Shown here: positions 8,404 through 17,100 of the stretch, piece after piece | Layout of the letters: the number at the start of each line of letters is the position of its first letter | Numbering within the stretch: the first letter of the stretch is position 1 | The notes under the pieces: model-generated | What the model was told of the DNA's origin: nothing | Database searches by the model: none | Seen by the model: the letters and a program-made list of their open reading frames with translations, nothing else | From: Nonomuraea solani | Lineage (GTDB): Bacteria; Actinomycetota; Actinomycetes; Streptosporangiales; Streptosporangiaceae | Length of the DNA: 64,000 nt | Assembly: GCF_900108335.1 (NCBI RefSeq) | Contig: NZ_FNVT01000028.1 | Coordinates: 1 to 64,000, forward strand | Reading direction: 5' to 3' | Program-made: the position numbers and the translations under genes

Positions 8404-11400
8404 GTGACCAACGGGGCGCTTCTTCATGACCTCGTCCTGGCTCAGGCCGGGCGCACTCCGGACGCGACGGCCGTGTCGCAAGGAGACCACGGGCTGACCT
8501 ATCGCGAGCTGGTGTCCGCGTCGGCGGCGCTGGCCCAGCGGCTGCGCGACCTCGGGGCCGGGCCCGAGGTCCGGATCGGCATCTGCCACCGCCGCACTCC
8601 TGACCTGCTGGTCTGCGTGCTCGGCGTCCTCATGTCGGGAGGCGCGTACGTACCGCTGGATCCCTCACACCCGCGCCGGCGGCTCGAAGCGATCATCGAG
8701 GACGCCGGGATCACCACGTGCGTCGCCGACGAGACGGGCATCGGCCTGCTGGCCGGGCTCCCCGTCCGACTGGAAACGGCGCGCCGGCCGAACAACGGCA
8801 AGCCACCCGCGCCCATCCCACCCACGGGCCAGGCCACGCCCGTCACATCCACCGGCCGGCCCATGCCTGCCACACTCACCGGCCAGAACGTGCAGGTCAC
8901 GCCCTCCGGCCTGGCACATGCGCACGTCGACGTCGCGACCAAGCCGCCCACGCATGTCACGGGGGCGGGCGCGGCCGAACCGACCGTACGTGCCATCCCT
9001 CCGGGCACAGTCGATCCGCGTGTGACACCACCGGACAGCACAGTCGATCCGACCGCGCGTGCCACACCACCAGGCACAGCCGATCCGACCGCGCGTGTGA
9101 CACCCCTGGGCATGGTCGAGTCGCCGTTGCGTCCCACACCATCGAACGCGGCCGCGCCACCCCCGGGCGTCACCCTGCCCGATGCGGCGGCCTATGTGCT
9201 CTTCACCTCCGGCTCGACGGGGCGGCCCAAGGGGGTGGTGGTGAGTCATGCCGCGGCGGTGTCGTTCGTGACCATGGCGGGCGAGGTGTTCGGGCTGGAC
9301 GCCGGGTGCCGGTCCATCGGGTTCGCGGCGCTCGGGTTCGACGTGTCGGTGCTGGACGTCTTCGCCCCGCTGGCACGAGGCGGGTCCGTGATGTTCATCC
9401 CCGACGAGGACCGCGTCGACCCCACCCGGCTCCAGCGCTTCCTGGAACGGCACCAGGTGACCTGGGGCACGATCCCACCCGCCCTGCTCCCGCTGCTGGA
9501 GCCGGACCGGCTGCCCTGGCTGCGCGACCTGCTCACTGCGGGCGAGCCGGCCGGGCCCGAGCAGGTGGCCCGCTGGGCGACGGGCGGGCGGCGCTTCCAC
9601 AACTGGTACGGCCCCACCGAGACCACGGTCTGCGTGGTCGGCACCGAACTGACGGGCGTCTGGGACAGGCCACTGCCCATCGGGTACGCGCTGCCGGGCT
9701 GCCACGCGTACATCCTCGACGACCTGCTCCGGCCCTGCCCGCCCGGCACCCCAGGGGAGCTGTGCATCGGCGGCCCGCAACTGGCGCGCGGTTACCTGGA
9801 CCGGCCGGGGCTGTCGGCCGAACGGTTCGTGCCGAACCCGTACGGCGGGCCGGGGGCTCGGATGTACCGGACCGGGGACCAGGTCGTGCTGGAGGACGAC
9901 GGCCGCATCGGTTTCCTCGGCCGGCTGGACCGGCAGGTGAAGGTCCAGGGCCAGCGCGTCGAGATCGGCGAGGTCGAGGCGGTGCTGCGCGCGCATCCCG
10001 GGGTACGGCAGGCGGTGGCGGACGTGACGGCCGGCCCGGCGGGCCTGAAGGAGCTGACCGCCTATCTGGCGCCGGAGGACGCGCCCGGCATCGATGGCGT
10101 GCGGGCCCACTGCCTGGAGAGCATGCCCGCGTACATGGTGCCGACCAGGGTGATACGGCTGGCCGTGCTGCCGCTGACTGTGGCCGGCAAGATCGACATG
10201 GCGGCCCTACGCGCCCACCGCGCCGCGTCCCTCGCGAACGGTGCGCCGAGCACGAGCACGGACTCCGGGACACGCGGCACGCACCCACCGCAGGAGGCCG
10301 GACCGGACCGGCACGCAACAAGCGAAACCAGGCCAAAGCGGCCCGCAGTCAGGGAGCCCGGACCGGACCAGCTTGCCGCGAGCGAGAGCGGTCCAGAGCC
10401 GCTCGCCGCGAACGAGACCAGGCCGGAGCGGCCCGCGGCAAGAGAGATCGGGCCGGCGCGGTCCGGGGATGAGGCGGCGGGCGAGATTGAGCGTCGTGTC
10501 GCGGCGGCCTGGGCTGAGGCGTTCGGGACCGGGGAGCCGGGGCCGGATGACGACTTCCTGGCGTCCGGTGGGCACTCGCTGGTGGCGATGCGGCTGACCG
10601 CGCTGCTGCGTACCGGGCTCGGCAGGGAGATCGAGGTCGGCGACGTGCTCGCGGGCCGTACCGTGGCCGGCATCGCCCGCCTCGCCGAGCAGGCCCCGCC
10701 AGTGCGGGACGAGCCGCTCGCCGTGGCGCCGGCCGCGCTGTCGGCGGTGCAGCGGCGGATGTGGTTCGTGGAACGGCTGGCGCCCGGGACGCCCGCGCAC
10801 AACATCGCGATGGCGCAACGTCTGTCCGGGCCGCTGGACGTCGCCGCCCTGCGCGCCGCCCTGGCGGTGGTGGCCGAGCGGCATGAGGTGCTGAGGTGGC
10901 GCGTCCCGCAGTCGGACGGGGTGCCGGCCGTCGCCGTGTCGCCGCCCGGCCCCGTACCGCTGCCGGTGGAGGACGTGACCGAGGCGGAGGTGGGCGAGCG
11001 GCTGGAGGCCGAGGCCCGGCTCGCCTTCGACCTGGCGACGGGGCCGCTGTGGCGGGCCAGGCTCCTGCGCGTCACCGACAAGAAGGCCGGCGAGGGGACC
11101 GACGAGAGGGGCGGGGAGAGGGCCGAGGAGGGCATCAACGAGAGGGCCGGCGATGGGGCCGATGGAGGGGTCGGTGGAGAGGCCGATGAGGGCGTCGGCG
11201 GAAGGGCTGGCGAGGAGTATGTGCTGGCCATCACGGCGCATCACCTGGTGTTCGATGGCTGGTCGCAGCAGGTGCTCTATGACGATCTCGGCCGCGCCTA
11301 CCGCCGCGCGGCGCTCACGCCGCTGCGTACGTCCTTCGGCGGGTACGTGGCCTACCTCGACGGGCGGGACAAGGAAGCGAACCTGGAGTGGTGGCGGGAC

Positions 11401-14157
11401 CATCTGGAGGGCGCGCCCACCGTACTCGACCTGCCGCGCGACCATCCGCGCCCGGCCGTGCAGACGTTCGAGGGGGCCGGCGCCACCGCCGAGGCCGATG
11501 CCTCCGTCAGCGCCGGGGTCCGCACGCTGGCCGCGCGCTTGGGTGGCACGCCGTACGCGGTGATGCTGGCGGCGTTCGCGCAGGTGCTGCGGCGGCTCAC
11601 CGGGCAGCGGGACCTGATCGTCGGGGCGCCGGTCGCCGATCGGCGCGATCCGGCCTTCCATCCGCTGGCCGGGTGTCTGGTGCAGGTGCTGCCGGTACGG
11701 CTGCGGGTCGAGGACGGCGAGACCTTCGAGGCGCATGTGACGCGCAGCCAGGAGGCGTTGTCCGGTGCGCTGGCGCATCTCGACGTACACCTGGAGCGGC
11801 TGGTCGACCGGCTCGGGCCCGGCCGTGACCTGTCCAGGAATCCGCTGGTCCAAGTGCTGTTCAACATGTACGACTTCACCGAGCCACGGCTGGAACTCCC
11901 CGGTGTCACGGCCGTCCCGCTGCCGCCTGGGCTGCCGGGGGCGTTGTTCGACCTGACCCTGTACGTCGGGGAACGGGACGGGCGGTATGTGCTGCAGGCC
12001 GTGTACAACCCGCGGCTGTTCCGGAGGGAGCGGATCGAGGAGCTGCTCGCGGGTTACCTCGGGATTCTCGGTGACCTGGTGGCCGTTCCTGAGCGGGCGG
12101 TCCGGCGCGCGTCCCTTCGCAGCGGACCGAGCGGGATGACGCTGCCGGACGGGACCGGTCCGCTCCCCGGCTGGGACGGCCCCGGGGTTGTGGAACGCGT
12201 CCTCGCACAGGCCGCCGGGCTGCCTCCTTTACGGGGCGTCCTCACACGGACGGACGGTGACCAGGCGCGGGACGCTCTCGGGCGGGCCGACGGTGTTCAA
12301 GCGCAGGACACTCCAGGGCAGGCCGGTGGTGATCGGGTGGCGGTCGCCGGTGAGAGTGGCGAGCTGACCTATGCCGAGCTGGTTCGCCTTGCGGTGGCGA
12401 CCGGCGACGCCGTGTCCGCGACGGTGCGGCCGGGCGAGACGGTGGCGATCCTGGCCGCTCGCACGTGCGAGTTGCCCGCTCTGATGCTCGGCGTCCTGGG
12501 CGCCGGTGCCCGCTGGGCCGTGCTCGACTCCGCCCTGCCGCCCGCCCGCCTCGCGGCCCAGGCCCGCTCCGCCGACGCCCGCGCGCTGATCGCCTGCCCC
12601 GGCGTACCCGTCCCCTCCGAGCTGACCTGGCTCCCCCAACCAGCCGGACGTTCCGAGCCGGCCGAACCAGCCAAGACGGCCGGGTGGCGCGAAGTGGCTG
12701 GTCTGTTGGGGGCGGCCGGAACCGCTGGCGAGGTGGGGTTTCCGGTGCCGTTCGGAGGGCGGGGGTATCTGGCGTTCACGTCCGGCACCACCGGTGAACC
12801 CAAGCCGGTCCGGGCCGCGGAACGCCCGCTGGCCCGCTTCCTCTCCTGGTACGCCACCGAGTACGACCTGACCGCCGACGACCGGTTCGCGCTGCTGGCC
12901 GGGCTGGCGCACGACCCGCTCCTACGGGACGTCTGGACGCCGCTCACCCTGGGGGCGACGCTGCACGTGCCGGGCCAGGACCGGGTGCGGGACCCGGCCC
13001 GGCTGGCGTCATGGCTGCGCCAGAAGGGCATCACGGTCGCGCACCTGACCCCGCAGCTCGCCACCCTGATAGCCGCGGCCGGGATGGAGCTGCCCGATCT
13101 GCGGCTGGTGCTGTTCGGCGGGGACCGGCTGACGTACGCGGAGGTGGCGCGGTTCGCGGCGGTGGCGCCGAAGGCGCGGCTGGTCAACACGTACGGCACC
13201 ACCGAAACGCCCCAGGCGCAGGCCGTGCACGAGATCATCGGCCAGGTGACGGGCAGCGACCCGGTGCCCGTCGGCCACGGCGTGGACGGGGCGGAGTTGC
13301 TCGTGCTGGACGCCGCCGGCGCCCCGGCCGCCGTCGGGGAACTGGGTGAGGTGGTGATCAGGAGCCGCCGTCTGGCGGAGGCGTACCTGGACGAAGAGCT
13401 CACCCGGCAACGATTCGCCCGCGAGCCGGACGGCGAGACGGCCCGCTACCGCACCGGCGACCTCGGCCGCCACGACCCGGACGGCCGGGTCATGATCGCC
13501 GGACGAGCCGATGGGCAGGTGAAGATCCGGGGCTACCGGGTCGAACTGGGCGAGGTCGAGGCCGTGCTGGCCGCGCACCCCGGCGTCCGGGCCGCCGCCG
13601 TGCGGGTGGCGGAGCAGCCGGCCGGCCGGGTGCTGCACGCGTACGCGGTGCCGGAGAGCGCGGCCGTCCAGGCGGGCGAGCTGCGCCGGCACCTCGCGGC
13701 CGGCCTGCCCGACTACGCGGTCCCGGCCGAGCTGGTGCTGCTGCCGGCGCTGCCGCTGACGCCGAACGGCAAGGTGGACCGGGCCGCCCTGCCCGCCCCG
13801 CCCCCGAAGGCCGCGGCGGGGCACGGACAGGAGCCCGCCACCGCGACGGAGCGCCTCGTCGCCGGCATCTGGCGGGAGGTCCTCGGCCTGCCGCGGGTCT
13901 CCGCCGACGCGAACTTCTTCGAGATCGGCGGGCACTCGCTCGCCACCGCTCAGGTCCAGGCCCGCCTCGCCGCCTCACTCGGGCGCGAGGTGCCGATCGT
14001 GGACCTGTTCCGCTTCCCGACCGTACGAACACTCGCGGCCCACCTCGACGGCGAGCGGCGCACCGCGGGAACGGAGCGCGCGGCCCGGCGGGTCGCGGCG
14101 CGCCGGGCACGACCCACAATTCGGCCCCACCGGGCCAGACGGGAGAACGAAGAATGA
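8404..14157 (+). CDS. NRPS, A-PCP-C-A-PCP (loading module plus module 2)
   Basis: This 1,917-residue protein begins directly with an adenylation domain (core motif FTSGSTGRPKG near 266; specificity residues DVLTLAWVC read against PheA, substrate unassigned, slightly aromatic-like). PCP1 follows (GGHSL, Ser725), then a condensation domain (HHLVFDG, His947), a second A domain of Lys2/MxaA type (AHDPLLRDVWTPL; code DPRHLGTQA) and PCP2 (GGHSL, Ser1845). Starting with A-PCP marks it as the assembly line's first protein. Repeat-rich insertions interrupt A1 (about 135-250), the A1-PCP1 linker (630-690) and the C domain before the HH motif (about 898-937). GTG 8404 follows a GGGGGGA site; the stop overlaps the PKS start as ATGA. 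Confidence 0.9.
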   Translation: MTNGALLHDLVLAQAGRTPDATAVSQGDHGLTYRELVSASAALAQRLRDLGAGPEVRIGICHRRTPDLLVCVLGVLMSGGAYVPLDPSHPRRRLEAIIEDAGITTCVADETGIGLLAGLPVRLETARRPNNGKPPAPIPPTGQATPVTSTGRPMPATLTGQNVQVTPSGLAHAHVDVATKPPTHVTGAGAAEPTVRAIPPGTVDPRVTPPDSTVDPTARATPPGTADPTARVTPLGMVESPLRPTPSNAAAPPPGVTLPDAAAYVLFTSGSTGRPKGVVVSHAAAVSFVTMAGEVFGLDAGCRSIGFAALGFDVSVLDVFAPLARGGSVMFIPDEDRVDPTRLQRFLERHQVTWGTIPPALLPLLEPDRLPWLRDLLTAGEPAGPEQVARWATGGRRFHNWYGPTETTVCVVGTELTGVWDRPLPIGYALPGCHAYILDDLLRPCPPGTPGELCIGGPQLARGYLDRPGLSAERFVPNPYGGPGARMYRTGDQVVLEDDGRIGFLGRLDRQVKVQGQRVEIGEVEAVLRAHPGVRQAVADVTAGPAGLKELTAYLAPEDAPGIDGVRAHCLESMPAYMVPTRVIRLAVLPLTVAGKIDMAALRAHRAASLANGAPSTSTDSGTRGTHPPQEAGPDRHATSETRPKRPAVREPGPDQLAASESGPEPLAANETRPERPAAREIGPARSGDEAAGEIERRVAAAWAEAFGTGEPGPDDDFLASGGHSLVAMRLTALLRTGLGREIEVGDVLAGRTVAGIARLAEQAPPVRDEPLAVAPAALSAVQRRMWFVERLAPGTPAHNIAMAQRLSGPLDVAALRAALAVVAERHEVLRWRVPQSDGVPAVAVSPPGPVPLPVEDVTEAEVGERLEAEARLAFDLATGPLWRARLLRVTDKKAGEGTDERGGERAEEGINERAGDGADGGVGGEADEGVGGRAGEEYVLAITAHHLVFDGWSQQVLYDDLGRAYRRAALTPLRTSFGGYVAYLDGRDKEANLEWWRDHLEGAPTVLDLPRDHPRPAVQTFEGAGATAEADASVSAGVRTLAARLGGTPYAVMLAAFAQVLRRLTGQRDLIVGAPVADRRDPAFHPLAGCLVQVLPVRLRVEDGETFEAHVTRSQEALSGALAHLDVHLERLVDRLGPGRDLSRNPLVQVLFNMYDFTEPRLELPGVTAVPLPPGLPGALFDLTLYVGERDGRYVLQAVYNPRLFRRERIEELLAGYLGILGDLVAVPERAVRRASLRSGPSGMTLPDGTGPLPGWDGPGVVERVLAQAAGLPPLRGVLTRTDGDQARDALGRADGVQAQDTPGQAGGDRVAVAGESGELTYAELVRLAVATGDAVSATVRPGETVAILAARTCELPALMLGVLGAGARWAVLDSALPPARLAAQARSADARALIACPGVPVPSELTWLPQPAGRSEPAEPAKTAGWREVAGLLGAAGTAGEVGFPVPFGGRGYLAFTSGTTGEPKPVRAAERPLARFLSWYATEYDLTADDRFALLAGLAHDPLLRDVWTPLTLGATLHVPGQDRVRDPARLASWLRQKGITVAHLTPQLATLIAAAGMELPDLRLVLFGGDRLTYAEVARFAAVAPKARLVNTYGTTETPQAQAVHEIIGQVTGSDPVPVGHGVDGAELLVLDAAGAPAAVGELGEVVIRSRRLAEAYLDEELTRQRFAREPDGETARYRTGDLGRHDPDGRVMIAGRADGQVKIRGYRVELGEVEAVLAAHPGVRAAAVRVAEQPAGRVLHAYAVPESAAVQAGELRRHLAAGLPDYAVPAELVLLPALPLTPNGKVDRAALPAPPPKAAAGHGQEPATATERLVAGIWREVLGLPRVSADANFFEIGGHSLATAQVQARLAASLGREVPIVDLFRFPTVRTLAAHLDGERRTAGTERAARRVAARRARPTIRPHRARRENEE
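8985..9125 (+). repeat. Pro/Thr-rich tandem repeats inside adenylation domain 1
   Basis: Repeated units encode TVDPTARATPPG-like peptides, about 36 bases each, within a roughly 115-residue insertion between the A2 and A3 core motifs of the first A domain. The insertion separates conserved motifs normally about 20-40 residues apart but keeps the frame. Confidence 0.75.
10296..10470 (+). repeat. 30-bp tandem repeats in the A1-PCP1 linker
   Basis: About six ten-residue units alternate between GP[DE]xLAASE and TRPxRPAxRE types. They make a charged, proline-rich linker between the adenylation domain and its carrier domain. Confidence 0.75.
11095..11212 (+). repeat. Gly/Glu/Asp-rich repeats inside the condensation domain
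   Basis: Degenerate units rich in GAGGGCC and GATGGGG encode an acidic stretch (E-R-A-G-D-G-A-D type) of about 40 residues placed just before the catalytic HHLVFDG motif, in a loop position of the C domain. Confidence 0.7.
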
Positions 14158-17100
14158 CCGCTGCGCTGAACCACGAGGAAGAGGGGCCCGGCGTCGAGCC
14201 GATCGCGGTCGTCGGTCTGGCCTGCCGTCTGCCCGGCGCCGAGGACGTGTCCGCCTACTGGCGCAACCTGACCGGGGGCGTCGAGTCGGTGCGTTTCTAC
14301 ACGCGCGCGGAGCAGGAGGCGCTCGGCGTACCCGACTATCTGCTGGACGATCCGACGTTCGTCCCGGCGTGCTCCATCGCGGACGACTACGGCGCCCTCG
14401 ACGCCGCGTTCTTCGGCATGTCGCCGCGCGAGGCGGAGTTGCGCGACCCGCAGCAGCGGATGTTCCTGGAGCTGGCCAGCACCGCGCTGGACGACGCGGG
14501 CTACGATCCCGCCCGCTACGCCGGCGAGATCGGGGTGTACGGGGCCATCGGGTCGGATGAGTACCAATGGCTGTACATCCGGCCGAACAAGAAGGTGTTC
14601 TCCTCCGTCGGGAACCTCGCCGTCTACACCGGTAACCACCCCGACTACCTGGCCACGATGGTGTCGTACAAGCTGGACCTGCGCGGCCCCAGCATCACCC
14701 TGCACACCGCCTGCTCCTCCTCGCTCGTCGCCCTGCACGTGGCGTGCGAGGCGCTGCGCACCGGCGAGTGCGACATGGCGCTGACCGGCGGAGCCTCCCT
14801 GGAACTGCCCGCCGAGTGGGGGTACCAGTTCCACCAGGACGGCATCTACGCCCCCGACGGGCACTGCCGGGCGTTCGACGCCGCCGCGGCCGGCACGATC
14901 TGGGGCGGGGGCGGCGGCATGGCCGTGCTGAAGCGGCTGTCCGACGCCATCGCCGACGGCGACCACATCCGCGCGGTGGTGATCGGCAACGCGATCAACA
15001 ACGACGGCGCGACCAAGATGGGCTTCTCCGCGCCGAGCTCCGAGGGCCAGGCGGCGGCGGTCTCCCAGGCGATGGGGGTCGCGCAGATCGACCCGCGTAC
15101 CGTCACCTACGTCGAGGCGCACGGCACCGGCACCTCGCTGGGCGACCCGATCGAGGTCGCGGCCCTGTCCAGCGTGCTCGGCGCCGGCACGGACGAGGCG
15201 GGCTGGTGCGGCATCGGCTCGGTCAAGACCAACATCGGCCATCTCGGCCCGGCGGCCGGCATCGCGGGCTTCATCAAGACCGTGCTCGCGCTGGAACACG
15301 GCATGATCCCGCCCAGCCTCAACTTCGAGACGCCGAACCCGCGCATCGACTTCGGCACCAACCCCTTCCGGGTCGTCTCGACGCTGACCAAATGGGAGAC
15401 GAACGGCTTCCCGCGCCGGGCGGGCGTCAGTTCCTTCGGCATCGGCGGCACCAACGCGCACGTGCTCGTCGAGCAGGCGCCGCCCGCGCCGCTGCCGACC
15501 GCCCCGCCGCGCCCCGCCCACCTGCTGCTGCTGTCGGCCCGCACGCCGGCCGCGCTGGACGCCGCCGTCGCCCGGCTGGCCGGGCACCTCGAAGGGCGGG
15601 AGACCGATCTGGCCGACGTGGCGCACACGCTGCGTGCGGGCCGGCGGCGGTACGCGCACCGGGCCGCGGTGGTGGCCGCCGACGCCGCCGACGCGGTCAC
15701 GGCGCTGACCACGCCGCGCCGGCTGGTCAAGGGCAAGGCGGGCACGGCCAAGGTGGCCTGGCTGTTCTCGGGTCAGGGCGCGCAGTACGCGGGCATGGGT
15801 GCCGGGCTCTACCGTACGGAGCCGGTGTTCGCCGCCGCGGTGGACGAGTGCACGGCGATCCTGCGCGAGGAGCTCGGCCTGGACCTGCGTACCCTGCTCT
15901 TCCCGGCCGAGGACGAGCGGGAGGCCGCCGACGAGCGGCTGCGGCAGACGGCGCTCACGCAGCCCGCGCTGTTCACGGTGGAGTGGGCGCTGGCCGCTCT
16001 GTGGCGCTCGTGGGGCGTGGAGCCGGCCGCGATGATCGGGCACAGCATCGGCGAGTACGTCGCCGCGACCGTCGCGGGCGTCTTCTCCCTGCCCGACGCG
16101 CTGCGCCTGGTGGCCGCCCGGGGCCGGCTCATGCAGAGCATGCCGCCCGGCGCGATGCTCGCCGTGCGCCTCGACCACGAGGAGGTGCGCCGGGACCTGC
16201 CGGAGGGCCTGTCGATCGCCACCGTCAACGGCCCCGGCACGTGCGTCGTCGCCGGCCCAGGCGAGCTGATCGCCGCCTACGCGGCCCGGCTCGGTGAGAG
16301 CGGCGTCGAGCACACCACGCTGCGCACCTCGCACGCCTTCCACTCCGGCATGATGGACCCGATTCTCGGCGACTTCCACGAGGCCGTCGCCGCCGCGGCC
16401 CGGCACGCGCCCGGCCTGCCCTTCCTGTCGAACGTGACCGGCACCTGGATCACCGCCGAGCAGGCCACGGACCCCGCCTACTGGACGAGCCACCTGCGTG
16501 AGGCGATCCGGTTCGGCGACTGCGTGGCGACGCTCGCCGCCGAGGGCGAGTGGCGGCTGGTGGAGTGCGGTCCCGGACGCCAGCTCGCCGGTCTGGCCAG
16601 GACCCAGTTGCCCGCGAACGCCCCGCGGCCGCTGACCAGCCTGCCCGGCCCCGCCGACGCCAAGTCCGACCTGGAGGTCCTCTACGCGACGGCCGGCGCC
16701 CTGTGGACGGCGGGCGTCCCGCTGGACACCGACGCGCTGGCCGAGCCCGCCCGCCGCGTCCCGCTGCCGACCTATCCGTACGAGCGCACGAACCACTGGG
16801 TGCACACCGACTTCGACCCGGAGCTCGTCTTCACCCGGCCGCCGAACACGGGCGCGCTGCCGCTGGAGGAGTGGTTCTCGGCGCCGGCCTGGCGCCAGGC
16901 GCCCGTGGCCCCGGCGGGGACCGCCGCGCTCGCCGGCCTGCGCTGCCTGGTGTTCGCGGGCCCTGCCGCCGAGCCGCTGCTGGACGGGCTGCGCGCGGCC
17001 GGCGCCGACGCCGTCCGGGTGGTGCCCGGCAGCGCGTACGGCACCGCCCCCGACGGCACGATCACCATCCGCCCGGCCGAACGCGACGACTATGAGGCGC

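Noticed and set aside
8404..9170. A1 insertion as a separate gene or an intein
   Set aside because: There are no splicing motifs or start signals; it is a repeat expansion within one frame.
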